From an uncultured Ellagibacter sp. (lineage in GTDB: Bacteria > Actinomycetota > Coriobacteriia > Coriobacteriales > Eggerthellaceae): a DNA stretch of 64,000 nt. Location of the stretch: contig CAKUKU010000002.1 in the NCBI GenBank assembly GCA_934663775.1, positions 62,001 to 126,000 on the forward strand. The letters are read 5' to 3'. Of this stretch, positions 15,625-23,896 are shown piece by piece; positions within the stretch are counted from its first letter, which is position 1, and each line of letters opens with the position of its first letter. Under the pieces are notes generated by a model. It ran no database searches. It saw only the letters and a list, made by a program, of their open reading frames with translations, and had not been told where the DNA came from. The position numbers and the translations under genes were made by a program.

Positions 15625-18117
15625 TTACTTCTTCACGACGTCCTGAAGCCCCAGTTCCTCAACGGCGGCTTCCCTCATCTTGTACTTGAGGATCTTGCCG
15701 GCGGCGTTCATGGGGAAGGAGTCCACGAACTTGATGTAGCGAGGCACCTTGTGCCGCGCGATGTTGCTCATCATGAACTCGCGGATCTCGGCCTCGGTCA
15801 TGGACTCGCCCTCCATGAGGATGATGCAGGCCATGGCCTCCTCGCCGTACTTCTTGTCGGGCACGCCCACGACCTGGCAGTCGCTCACCTTGGGATGAGT
15901 GATGACGAAGTCCTCGATTTCCTTGGGGTAGATGTTCTCGCCGCCGCGGATGATCATGTCCTTCAGGCGGCCGGTTGCCACGAAGCAGCCGCGATCGTCG
16001 CGCATGAGCAGATCGCCGGAATGCAGCCAGCCGTCCTCGTCCACCGTCTTGAAGGTGGCGTCGGGCATCTTGTAGTAGCCCTTCATGATGTTGTAGCCGC
16101 GCGAGCAGAATTCCCCGACCTCGCCGTTGGGCAGCTCCTCGCCGGTCTCCGGGTCGATGATCTTGCACTGGACGTGCGGGAACGCGTAGCCGACGGTCTC
16201 CGTGCGCAGGTCGAGCGGGTCGGTCCAGGCGCTCATCGTGGAACCCGGGGCCGATTCGGTCTGGCCGTAGACCGACACGATGCCGGTCATGTTCATCTCG
16301 TCGGGCTGGGCGGCGCGCTTCATGAGCTCGGGCGGGCAGCCGGCTCCGGCCATGATGCCCGTGCGCATGTGGCTGAAGTCGGTCTTGCGGTAGTCCTCGT
16401 GGTTGAACATCGCGATGAACATCGTGGGGACGCCGTTGAAGGCGGTAATCTTCTCCTGCGTGATGCAGTGCAGCGACGCTTTGGCGCTGAAGTAGGGCAT
16501 CGGGCACAAGGTCGCGCCGTGCGTCATGGACGAGGTCATCGACAGGGTCATGCCGAAGCAGTGGAACATGGGCACGTGGATCATGAAGCGGTCTGCGGTG
16601 GACAGGCCCATGCGGTCGCCGATGCACTTGCCGTCGTTCACGACGTTGCGGTGCGTGAGCATGACGCCCTTGGGGAATCCCGTGGTGCCGGAGGTGTACT
16701 GCATGTTGCAGACGTCGTCGGGGCGAACGTCGGCGGCCATGCGCTGAATCTTCTCCAACGGCACGAGCTCGGCGCGCTCCATGGCCTCATCGAAGGTGAG
16801 GCAGCCGGGCATCTCAAAGCCGACGGTCACGACGTTGCGTAGGAAGGGAAGCTTCTTGCAGTGCAGCTGCTCGCCGGGCTTGGTCTCGGCGATCTCGGGG
16901 CACAGCTCGTTGATGATCTGGCGGTAGTTGGAATCCAGAGCGCTCTCGACCATGACAAGCGTGTGCGTGTCGGACTGGCGCAGCAGGTACTCGGCCTCGT
17001 GGATCTTGTAGGCGGTGTTCACCGTGACGAGCACAGCGCCGATCTTGGTGGCCGCCCAGAAGGTGATGTACCACGCGGGCACATTGGTGGCCCAGATGGC
17101 GACCTTACTGCCGGCCTTCACGCCCATGGAGACGAGCGCGCGAGCGAACGTGTCGACGTCGTCTCGGAACTCCTCGTAGGTGCGCGTGTAATCGAGCGTC
17201 GTGTACTTAAAACAGTACTGGTCGGGGAAGCATTCGACCATCTTGTCGAGCACTTGCGGGAAGGTCAAGTCGATGAGCTCGTCTTTCTTCCACACGTACT
17301 CGCCCGTGCCGTCGTGGTTGAGGTAGAGCGTGCGGCGCTTGCCGCGGGTGTCCTCAAACTGTTCCATGTAGTTCACAAAGTGCGGGAAGATGACCTCCAT
17401 GTCGGTGAGGTCGGGCATCCATGCAGGGTCCCACTCCAGCGACACGTAGCCGTCGTAGTCGATGGAGGACAGGGCGCGCACGACCTCGTCGATGGGCAGG
17501 GTTCCCTCGCCGACCAGGTTGAAGCTGCCGTCGTCGTCGGAATCGCGCATGTGCACGTGCTTGATGTAGGCGCCTAAGTTCTTGACCGTCTGCGCGGGGG
17601 TCTCGCCGCCTGTGCGGTAGACGTTGTGGACATCCCACAAGGTGCCCAAATAGTCGCTCGCGTAGCGGTCCATGATGCCCGCCATGCGCGTGGTGCTGGA
17701 GAAGATGCCGCTCGACTCGATCAGCAAGACGACGTCGCTGGCTTCCGCGTAGGGCACGAGCTCGGCCAGGGCGGCATGGATAGCGTCCTCATCATCGTTT
17801 TGCGCCACGACGACGACCCGCTCGACGCCGGCGGCGGCAGCGAGGTCGATGAGGTCTTTGGCGGCCTGGATTCGCTCTTCGCCCGCCGAGATGTCGACGG
17901 AAGAATCGAGCGCGGGGATGCATAAGCCCTTGTCGCGCAACGTGCGGGCGGTAGCCTGGGTGTTGTAGCGCTCAAGCGGGCCACCCTTGCCGGTGAAGAC
18001 GGCGTTGATGATGGGGTTGTGGATCTCGATGCCGGAGAAATCCATCTCGAGCGCGGTGTTCACCAACTCGTCCCAGGAGTGGTCGGCCCAGCCGCGGGTG
18101 GAAAAGGAAAGCTTCAT
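15625..18117 (-). CDS. Fusion: xylose-isomerase-like TIM barrel plus AMP-forming acyl-CoA synthetase
   Basis: An 830-residue two-domain protein. Residues 1-265 resemble sugar phosphate isomerase/epimerase (IolE/xylose-isomerase-like) proteins with metal ligands in place: Glu134 (LLIESSG), Asp162/His164 (WDVHN), His187/189 (HVHMRDS), Glu228 (SLEWDP). Residues 280-830 are an ANL-family ligase: A3 loop YTSGTTGFPKG (474-484), A5 YGQTE, A7 HSGD, A8 GRLKDMIIRGGENIYPKEIE, and the C-terminal lysine in AAGKILK. The ligase half should activate a carboxylic acid to its CoA thioester; the barrel half should isomerise, epimerise or dehydrate a polar substrate. The start overlaps the upstream stop (TAATG), implying translational coupling. 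Substrates unknown; both halves look catalytically intact. Confidence 0.85.
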   Translation of the reverse strand: MKLSFSTRGWADHSWDELVNTALEMDFSGIEIHNPIINAVFTGKGGPLERYNTQATARTLRDKGLCIPALDSSVDISAGEERIQAAKDLIDLAAAAGVERVVVVAQNDDEDAIHAALAELVPYAEASDVVLLIESSGIFSSTTRMAGIMDRYASDYLGTLWDVHNVYRTGGETPAQTVKNLGAYIKHVHMRDSDDDGSFNLVGEGTLPIDEVVRALSSIDYDGYVSLEWDPAWMPDLTDMEVIFPHFVNYMEQFEDTRGKRRTLYLNHDGTGEYVWKKDELIDLTFPQVLDKMVECFPDQYCFKYTTLDYTRTYEEFRDDVDTFARALVSMGVKAGSKVAIWATNVPAWYITFWAATKIGAVLVTVNTAYKIHEAEYLLRQSDTHTLVMVESALDSNYRQIINELCPEIAETKPGEQLHCKKLPFLRNVVTVGFEMPGCLTFDEAMERAELVPLEKIQRMAADVRPDDVCNMQYTSGTTGFPKGVMLTHRNVVNDGKCIGDRMGLSTADRFMIHVPMFHCFGMTLSMTSSMTHGATLCPMPYFSAKASLHCITQEKITAFNGVPTMFIAMFNHEDYRKTDFSHMRTGIMAGAGCPPELMKRAAQPDEMNMTGIVSVYGQTESAPGSTMSAWTDPLDLRTETVGYAFPHVQCKIIDPETGEELPNGEVGEFCSRGYNIMKGYYKMPDATFKTVDEDGWLHSGDLLMRDDRGCFVATGRLKDMIIRGGENIYPKEIEDFVITHPKVSDCQVVGVPDKKYGEEAMACIILMEGESMTEAEIREFMMSNIARHKVPRYIKFVDSFPMNAAGKILKYKMREAAVEELGLQDVVKK

Positions 18118-19532
18118 TAGTTCTGCTCCTCGTAAGCGATCTTGTTGAGCGCGTTGATGTAAGCGCGGATGCTGGACTCCACGATGTCGGTGGAGATGCC
18201 GCGACCGGAATAGACCCTGCCGTCGGCGATGAGCTTCACGATGGACTCGCCCATAGCCTCGCGGCCCTCGGTGACCGCCTGGATGCGGAAGTCGTCGAGC
18301 TCGTAGTGTGTGCCCACAACCGACTCGATGGACTTGAAGGAGGAGTCGATGGGGCCATCGCCCAAGGAAACCGCCTCGATGACCTCGCCGTTCTTGCGCA
18401 GGGAGATGTGGGAGGTCGCTTTGAAGCTCAGACCGGCGTTGATGACGTAGCCCTCAAGGATATAGGTGGGGGGCACCTGCAGGGCGGCGGATGCCACGAT
18501 GGCGTCAAGCTCGGTCGCGCCCACGCGCTCCTTATTGGCGGCGATCTTCTTGAATGCCTCGAACACCGCGGCGGCGTCCTCGTCGGAGAGGCTGTAGCCC
18601 AACCGCTCGACATACTGCATGACGGTGTCCTGGTCGTCGCCGGCGGTAAGCACGATTCCCTCGACCGCTTCGGAAACGGAGCCGGTGAACTGGGCCGCCT
18701 TGGAGCGGTCCTCGCAGCACAGGCGCGCGATCTGGTTCATGGCGCGCTTGAGCTCGGTCACGCGGACGTGGCACTGGGCGTCCAGAGCGTCGGACTTCGC
18801 CGCGAGGATTCTCGCCACATTGTCGAGCGCGACGACGCCCATGGGGTAGGACGTCGCCTTGACCAGGGAAGCGCCTGCCATGACGCCCGCAACAGCGCAA
18901 GCGTCTGCCATGTTGAGGTTGTTGCAGCACGAAATACCCAGCTCGATTTCAGCAAGTTGGGGAGCGGCCTTTAGGAGGTCGCCGATGAACTGGGCGAACT
19001 CCTCGGGCAGCATGGAGCCCGCGGCGTCGCACACGGTCACCCTCTTGGCGCCGGCGCGGGTGACGGCCTCGATGACCTTCGCCAGATAGGCAACATCGGT
19101 GCGGGTGGCGTCGATGGCCACGAACTCGACGTCGTCGGTGAGAGCGGCGCACTTGGCAACGGCTGCGGCGGCGTCGTCGATGAGCGCGTCGGCCTTCTTG
19201 CACTGGATGTACTCCATGCACGAGGGGCTCACCGCAGCCTCGACCTGCAGGCGGACATGCTGCGCGCCCTTCGCGGCGCTCCAAACCGCCTCGATGCTCT
19301 CATCGTCCATCTTCACCGGCACGGCGAGCGTGCTGTTCTTCACGAGGGAGGCGATCGACTTGATTCGCAGGCCGTCCACCTTTGAGGACTCGATGCCCTC
19401 GACCTCGATGGCGGCGACGCCGATACGGTCGAGTATCTTCACGATTTCAAGCTTTTCCTTGAAGGATAGGGAAAGCGCCTTCGAGGCAGCTGCTTCCCTC
19501 ATCGTGATGTCACTGACGCGTATGTCTCTCAT
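18117..19532 (-). CDS. 2-isopropylmalate/citramalate-synthase-like protein with lost metal ligands
   Basis: 471 residues with the full layout of LeuA/CimA: an HMGL-like barrel (about 1-270), a linker, and the LeuA allosteric domain (about 355-471, with GDGPIDSSFKSI and GISTDIVESSIRAYINALN). The catalytic signatures are changed. DITMREAAA (8-16) stands where DTTLRDGEQ is usual; the metal-binding HxHND is SCCNN (201-205); the GERAGN motif is absent (SYPMGVVALDN). Ordinary Claisen condensation of acetyl-CoA with a 2-oxoacid is therefore doubtful. The protein could be regulatory, use another mechanism, or bind a ligand. AGGAG lies 6 bases before the ATG. It is the first gene of the cluster and overlaps the fusion gene by one base. 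Confidence 0.8.
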   Translation of the reverse strand: MRDIRVSDITMREAAASKALSLSFKEKLEIVKILDRIGVAAIEVEGIESSKVDGLRIKSIASLVKNSTLAVPVKMDDESIEAVWSAAKGAQHVRLQVEAAVSPSCMEYIQCKKADALIDDAAAAVAKCAALTDDVEFVAIDATRTDVAYLAKVIEAVTRAGAKRVTVCDAAGSMLPEEFAQFIGDLLKAAPQLAEIELGISCCNNLNMADACAVAGVMAGASLVKATSYPMGVVALDNVARILAAKSDALDAQCHVRVTELKRAMNQIARLCCEDRSKAAQFTGSVSEAVEGIVLTAGDDQDTVMQYVERLGYSLSDEDAAAVFEAFKKIAANKERVGATELDAIVASAALQVPPTYILEGYVINAGLSFKATSHISLRKNGEVIEAVSLGDGPIDSSFKSIESVVGTHYELDDFRIQAVTEGREAMGESIVKLIADGRVYSGRGISTDIVESSIRAYINALNKIAYEEQN

Positions 19533-19620
19533 GTACGACTCCTGACTTATACCAATCGTTCCCTAGAAGGTGCCTGCGGCAATCCCAACCGATGTGCTTG
19601 CGGGCAGTCAAACACCTACC

Positions 19621-19630
19621 TTAGCGCTAA
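19621..19630. promoter_or_regulatory. Perfect palindrome TTAGCGCTAA upstream of the LeuA-like gene
   Basis: A 10-bp perfect palindrome, followed by GCATTAACGC, in the 273-base divergent region between the LeuA-like gene (minus) and the lipoprotein gene (plus). It may be an operator; no regulator is assigned. Confidence 0.3.
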
Positions 19631-19805
19631 AGTTTGCATTAACGCACCTCATGCGCAAGCAAGCGGTAAAAACTACTGATTTTTGCGGTAAACGCCGATT
19701 CGTCACACGTCGAGACGAATCGCTGCTACGATATCCTTGAGCAGTTCGGGAGGCGCGCGTAAAGGCGGGGAAGTCGAGGGGCATTTCGCAAGACGAGGGG
19801 GCAAG

Positions 19806-20345
19806 ATGAGAAAGCTCATGGCGGCGTTGCTGGTTGCGGGCCTGTTCGGAGCCCTTGCCCTTGCGGGGTGTTTCTCGGGTGGCGAGGCCAAAAACGAAAG
19901 CTGCGAAGTCACGAGAATCGTCCTTGTGCACACTGGCGGGGACGTGAACACGCTCGATGCTTACGTGTTCGAGCCCGAGCCGTCTCTCACGCATGTTTTT
20001 CTTGCGCCGGACACCGATCTCTCCCATGTGGGGGAAGAATTCCCCTGGCCTGAGGAGGCAGAACTCAGCAGGGAGCGACTGTCCATCTCGAAGACCGACT
20101 GGCAAGGCGTCGTCGGCGTCATCGGCGAGGTCGACTTCATGGACCTTCCCGAAGTGATCAAGGTTTCGGATCAGGTGCTCGACGCGCCGTCTTACTACAT
20201 CAACGTCAAGACGACCAAAGGCTCCCACGAGTCGGGAGGATACGCCGCCGGGTTCGGCTCGGACGACCCCAACGAGCGTTTCGACAAGCTGCACGAAGCC
20301 CTGAATGACGTCATCGCGAAAAGTACCCTGGAAGGCGTAGCGTAG
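19806..20345 (+). CDS. Small predicted lipoprotein
   Basis: A 179-residue exported protein with a classic lipoprotein signal: MRK, a hydrophobic core, then the lipobox LALAGC with the acylated Cys at residue 22. The mature part is acidic and soluble, without recognised domain. It should be anchored to the outer face of the cytoplasmic membrane. GAGGGGG precedes ATG 19806; an in-frame ATG at 19737 would bury the signal peptide and is rejected. It stands alone, divergent from the LeuA-like cluster. Function unknown. Confidence 0.75.
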   Translation: MRKLMAALLVAGLFGALALAGCFSGGEAKNESCEVTRIVLVHTGGDVNTLDAYVFEPEPSLTHVFLAPDTDLSHVGEEFPWPEEAELSRERLSISKTDWQGVVGVIGEVDFMDLPEVIKVSDQVLDAPSYYINVKTTKGSHESGGYAAGFGSDDPNERFDKLHEALNDVIAKSTLEGVA

Positions 20346-20413
20346 CGTAGCGAGAAGGAACGATCGTGGCCTTCCTTTGGCGGAAAGAGAGCATCTCGCA
20401 TTGGTTGAGCGCT

Positions 20414-20489
20414 CGCAAGCTTGCGGACGGCATTTCCTCTTTGCGCTGCCTTCGCGGTGAGACGCGCATGCAGGGGTAGAGGGAAATGC
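20414..20489. repeat. Palindromes in intergenic region
   Basis: A perfect 12-bp palindrome CGCAAGCTTGCG (20414-20425) is followed by an inverted repeat GCATTTCCTCT (20430-20440) / AGAGGGAAATGC (20478-20489) with one extra base. It may be a terminator for one of the flanking converging genes or a decayed intergenic element; there is no T-tract. Confidence 0.35.
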
Positions 20490-20541
20490 GCGGCGACCAG
20501 GCGCTGGTGCGCGAGCTTGGCTGTCGATTCGCAAGTTGGCG

Positions 20542-20964
20542 TTATCCCGTGTATGCATTTTCCTTGCTGCAGCTGAAGTCATGGGTCGCAAGATACGCCT
20601 CGTCTTCGGCGCTCTCCGGAACATCGATGCGCTCGATCTTGAACACGACGGGGCGGGTTCCGTCGTTGCAACAAGCGATCATGACGCGCTCGTCGTTAAT
20701 CCAATTCTTCATGATGGCGCCGCCTGCAAGCGCCGTGTAGATGTAGCGGCTGATGGCGTCCCAGGCCTCCGCGCAGGGGAACGGCGGGTTGAGTTCTCGC
20801 CCGAAGTGATAGAAGTCGTCCTTCCCCGGCTCGCGCTCGAACAGGTATTCCTGTCCCACCTCAAAGCAGGGGCAGGGACCGCTTTCGGGGTCTGCGAGAT
20901 ATTCCTTCTGGAGGTCCGGGAACAGTTTCTTGTCGATGACCGTCACTTTGCACTTGTGCTTCAA
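20542..20964 (-). CDS. TIGR04076 family protein
   Basis: A 140-residue protein matching the TIGR04076 family as I remember it: start KCKVTVIDKKLFPDLQKEY, a Cys-rich middle (SGPCPCFEVGQEY), a CAEAWDAISRYIY segment and a final Cys-containing strand (IACCNDG). The family is common in anaerobes; its function is not established. The start is TTG 20964, supported by AGGAAAGG 6 bases upstream; no ATG fits. It lies 135 bases downstream of the macrodomain gene in the same direction and could be part of that operon. Confidence 0.75.
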   Translation of the reverse strand: MKHKCKVTVIDKKLFPDLQKEYLADPESGPCPCFEVGQEYLFEREPGKDDFYHFGRELNPPFPCAEAWDAISRYIYTALAGGAIMKNWINDERVMIACCNDGTRPVVFKIERIDVPESAEDEAYLATHDFSCSKENAYTG

Positions 20965-21099
20965 AGTTGCCCTTTCCTCGTGGCGCCCAGTGGTGTTCTC
21001 TCCTGCGGATTATAATTCAGTTGCAGATTGTCGCGGCGCGTCCGCCCCCGATTGCGCCGCTGATAGGACATTTTCCAAGCGCCATAGGATTCCCTGGCG

Positions 21100-21888
21100 T
21101 CATGCAATCCCGAGGATTTTCCGATAGAGCGCCTCGTCTCGATCGTCGAAGACATTGAAGACGATATCCATGTCCGACTCGCGTTCTTCGAGCCACTCGC
21201 GCACTGTTCGAATGGCGATTCCCGCTGCCTCTTCCTGCGGAAAACCGAAAATGCCGGTTGAGATGCAGCAGAAGGCGATTGATCGCAGGCTGTACTTTGC
21301 GGCGAGGTCCAGGCAGCTTCGGTAACACGATGCGAGCTGCTCGCGATGCGAGTCTGCGGGATATCCATTCGCGATGGGCCCGACGGTGTGGATGACGTGC
21401 CTGGCGGGCAAGTTGAAGGCGGGCGTGATCTTCGCCGCGCCGGTCGGCTCCTCATGGCCCTGCGCGTCCATGAGGCGGGCGCACTCGGCGCGCAGCTGAA
21501 CCCCAGCGAATGTGTGAATGGCGTTGTCGATGCAGTGGTGGCCGGGCACCCAGCAACCGAGGAGCTGGCTGTTCGCGGCGTTCACGATGGCATCGACGGC
21601 AAGTGTGCTGATGTCGCCGCGCCAGAGACGAAGGCGTGGGTTGCTTGGCGATGGTGCGGCATCGTCGAGCGTGCTGATGCCGGCATCTGCGATTATCCTC
21701 TGCAGCAGCTCGTCTTGCATCGAGAGCCATCCGGTAGCGGCGGGAGTCGGCGGTCGCGTGTTCACGAGCGCGCGAAATGCGCCCCACAGCTCATCGGCGT
21801 CTTCTGTTTCCGGCGGATCGAGAGCCCGCTCGCTGCAAAGGTCGGCAACAAGAGCTCTCAGCAGCTTCGTCTTCCTAGCGATGTCCAT
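21100..21888 (-). CDS. Zinc-containing macrodomain, protein ADP-ribosyl hydrolase
   Basis: A 262-residue macrodomain protein of the type paired with SirTM sirtuins. The ADP-ribose-binding core is RLWRGDISTLAVDAIVNAANS (Asp92, Asn103, Asn106). A Zn-binding signature follows: GCWVPGHHCIDNAIH (Cys112, His117 or His118, Cys119), matching the GCxxPxHxCIDNxIH motif of zinc macrodomains. The late glycine-rich loop CISTGIFGFP is present. By family it removes ADP-ribose placed on target proteins by the neighbouring sirtuin. The gene begins inside the last 14 bases of the sirtuin gene, with GGAG 6 bases before its ATG, so the two are translationally linked. Confidence 0.92.
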   Translation of the reverse strand: MDIARKTKLLRALVADLCSERALDPPETEDADELWGAFRALVNTRPPTPAATGWLSMQDELLQRIIADAGISTLDDAAPSPSNPRLRLWRGDISTLAVDAIVNAANSQLLGCWVPGHHCIDNAIHTFAGVQLRAECARLMDAQGHEEPTGAAKITPAFNLPARHVIHTVGPIANGYPADSHREQLASCYRSCLDLAAKYSLRSIAFCCISTGIFGFPQEEAAGIAIRTVREWLEERESDMDIVFNVFDDRDEALYRKILGIA

Positions 21889-22750
21889 CTTGTTCTCCCG
21901 TAAGGTCGCTCAAGACCTGGTCGATGTCTGCATCGACGAGCACCGAGCGCTCGCTGATGTCGGGGTGGGTATACGCCTCGCCGAGGTTGACGCACGCGTA
22001 GGTTGACTCAGGGTTTGCGTACGTGCGGCGCCAGAACGGGTACTTGATTATGACGGGTGTGTTTGCGCCCACACCGAGTTCCAGGTAGAGTACCTTGCCG
22101 TTCTGGTTCGCTTCCAGGAATTCGCGGTAGCGCTCGGCGGCGCTTCGCCAGCCGGCATCCTCGACGAACGTTGCGTCGGCGCGCAGATTCATGGACAGGG
22201 GCTTGCCGCAGCGCGGGCAAAAGGGCACGAGCTCTGTCGGAACGCGCATGTCGTGCTGCTCTTCAACCATACGTTTCACCACATCGTAGTTGTCGTACGT
22301 CTTGTCGTGGCACGGCACGCTGCACTGCCACAGGCCGTAGTCGCCCTGCGTGTAGAACAGGCGCTTCTTGGGAAAGCCCGCCATCTGGAACTGATGGTCC
22401 ACGTTGGTGGTGACGACGAAGAAATCCTTCCCCTCCAGCAGACGCAGCAGTTTGCCGTAGGTGTCTTTCGGGGGATTCACGTAGCGGTTGTACCAAATGT
22501 GGCGGCTCCAGTAGGCCCAGCGCTCCTCTTTTGTGGGGAAGGGGAAAAATCCTGCGGAGTACATGTCGCACAAGCCGTACTTCTCGATGAAATCGCCGAA
22601 GTAACGCTTGAATCGCTCGCCTGAGTACGTCAACCCGGCGGCAGTTGAGATCCCGGCGCCCGCGCCGACCACGATGGCGTCGGCCGTGTCGATTGCGCCT
22701 TTGAGCTTGGCTATCGCTTGCAGGTATCCTTTTGTTTCCATGGCGTCCAT
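21875..22750 (-). CDS. SirTM-class sirtuin, protein ADP-ribosyltransferase
   Basis: A 291-residue sirtuin of the class M type. The NAD pocket shows GAGIS (31-35) and TTNVDHQFQMAGF (114-126). At the catalytic His-Gly position the protein has Gln135-Gly136 (FYTQGDYGLWQC), the hallmark replacement of SirTM enzymes, which ADP-ribosylate rather than deacetylate. Structural zinc ligands are Cys143, Cys147, Cys178 and Cys181 (FCPRCGKPL). Start ATG 22750 is 1 base after the ferredoxin stop; ATG 22741 with GGA upstream is an alternative. The linked GcvH-like and lipoate-ligase genes of some SirTM operons are absent here, so the modified target is unknown. Confidence 0.9.
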   Translation of the reverse strand: MDAMETKGYLQAIAKLKGAIDTADAIVVGAGAGISTAAGLTYSGERFKRYFGDFIEKYGLCDMYSAGFFPFPTKEERWAYWSRHIWYNRYVNPPKDTYGKLLRLLEGKDFFVVTTNVDHQFQMAGFPKKRLFYTQGDYGLWQCSVPCHDKTYDNYDVVKRMVEEQHDMRVPTELVPFCPRCGKPLSMNLRADATFVEDAGWRSAAERYREFLEANQNGKVLYLELGVGANTPVIIKYPFWRRTYANPESTYACVNLGEAYTHPDISERSVLVDADIDQVLSDLTGEQDGHR

Positions 22751-22751
22751 C

Positions 22752-23012
22752 CTATAGTTTCGCAATCGCCTGGACAGGGCAGGCTTCCTGGCATATGCCG
22801 CAGCGCAGGCAGTGGGACTGGTCGATGACGGAGGGGCTGCCGGGCGTGATGCACAGTTCAGGGCATTTCTCGGCGCAGATGCCGCAACCGATGCAGCTAT
22901 CTTCGATAAGGAACGCTCGCGCATTCGCCTCGGCGCCACCCAAGGTAAACGATTTGCGGAAGATCGGTCGCTGCCCCAGATCGAAATACTCGCCTTCAAT
23001 GCAGATGGACAT
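22752..23012 (-). CDS. Short 2[4Fe-4S] ferredoxin-like protein, possibly truncated
   Basis: 86 residues from ATG 23012 (alternatives ATG 23024, 23033). Two clusters are present: CIGCGICAEKCP and CLRCGICQEACP. The stretch before them (EGEYFDLGQRPIFRKSFTLGG) resembles the linker of longer flavin-binding split-barrel proteins that end in a ferredoxin domain. No split-barrel sequence remains upstream, because the frame is closed at about 23080. It is either a solo ferredoxin derived by loss of that domain, or a broken gene still read through into the sirtuin, one base downstream. A TGAGG site 6 bases before ATG 23012 supports translation. Confidence 0.7.
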   Translation of the reverse strand: MSICIEGEYFDLGQRPIFRKSFTLGGAEANARAFLIEDSCIGCGICAEKCPELCITPGSPSVIDQSHCLRCGICQEACPVQAIAKL

Positions 23013-23093
23013 CTTCAACCTCATTCCCTCCATGCGGAAGCCGGGACGGCATATCACCGCCCCGGCACTCTTCGAGTTTCCTGTTCAACCTGG

Positions 23094-23729
23094 CTATTTG
23101 CGCACGACGCTGATTCGCTGCTGGATATGCTCGCCCGACTCGATCTCGTCGACCATGGCGATGGCGTAGTCGGCATAGCTGATGACCGACTCTCCATCGG
23201 CGCTGAGCGTCAGCTCTTCGCCGCCGAGGATGTAACCGCCGGTGCGCTCGCCGTCTGCCTGGAAGTCGCCCGCGGGCGAGATGTAGGTCCACTTGACGTC
23301 ATCGCGCGCACGCAGTTCTTCGAGCGCCTTGGCCATGGCCGCCGCCAGCGGCTTGAAGGCGTCGGGGAAATCCGGCGTGTCGGAGACGGTCACGGTGTGC
23401 TCGGGGTTGACGTAGAGCGAGCCCGCGCCGCCTACGATAAGCAGGCGCGTATCGGTTCCGGAGAGGCAGTCGCAAAGGTGCGCGAGCGTGGTCGAGTGCT
23501 GGTCGAGCGTTTCGGGCGTCCAGGCGCCGAACGCATCAACGACGGCGTCAAAGCCCGAAAGGTCCGCGGCCGTGATGTCCATGATGTCCTTGACGACGGC
23601 CTTCTCGGCGCTTGTCCTGTTCCCGCCACGCACGAAGGCGGTGACATCCACACCGCGCGAAGCGGCCTCCTTCACGATGAGCTGGCCGGCCTTGCCGTTG
23701 GCTGCGACGACTGCAATCTTTTTGGTCAT
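23094..23729 (-). CDS. NAD(P)H-binding oxidoreductase (atypical SDR/NmrA-like)
   Basis: A 211-residue Rossmann-fold protein: IAVVAANGKAGQLIVKEAASRGVDVTAFVR is the dinucleotide-binding motif and start of strand 2. VVDAFGAW and LLIVGGAGSLYV are the later strands, and WTYISPAGDF is typical of the YwnB/atypical SDR group. Such proteins reduce quinones or electrophiles or act as redox sensors. The start is ATG 23729 with GAAAGGA upstream; the longer frame to 23786 lacks a site. It is divergently transcribed from an HxlR-type regulator, an arrangement usually meaning direct control. The sirtuin operon lies downstream in the same direction. Confidence 0.85.
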   Translation of the reverse strand: MTKKIAVVAANGKAGQLIVKEAASRGVDVTAFVRGGNRTSAEKAVVKDIMDITAADLSGFDAVVDAFGAWTPETLDQHSTTLAHLCDCLSGTDTRLLIVGGAGSLYVNPEHTVTVSDTPDFPDAFKPLAAAMAKALEELRARDDVKWTYISPAGDFQADGERTGGYILGGEELTLSADGESVISYADYAIAMVDEIESGEHIQQRISVVRK

Positions 23730-23779
23730 GATAGTTTTCCTTTCATCCGTGCGACTTGGTGTCGCGCTTGATTCCCGAT

Positions 23780-23880
23780 AGCCCATACTGTAAGGTGAAC
23801 GGTGTTAATACGTAAGTAGGCACAATAATGTGCTATAGGCACCAAGTAGAAACTATAGTTAATTACCTGCGAAAATAAAA
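23780..23880. promoter_or_regulatory. Divergent control region between oxidoreductase and HxlR gene
   Basis: An AT-rich intergenic stretch with the perfect palindrome GCAC-AATAAT-GTGC and repeated TTAATACGTAAGTA / TAGTTAATTAC words. This is the expected binding region for the adjacent HxlR regulator acting on both genes. Confidence 0.45.
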
Positions 23881-23896
23881 TGTGAAGGAGGTCCAT

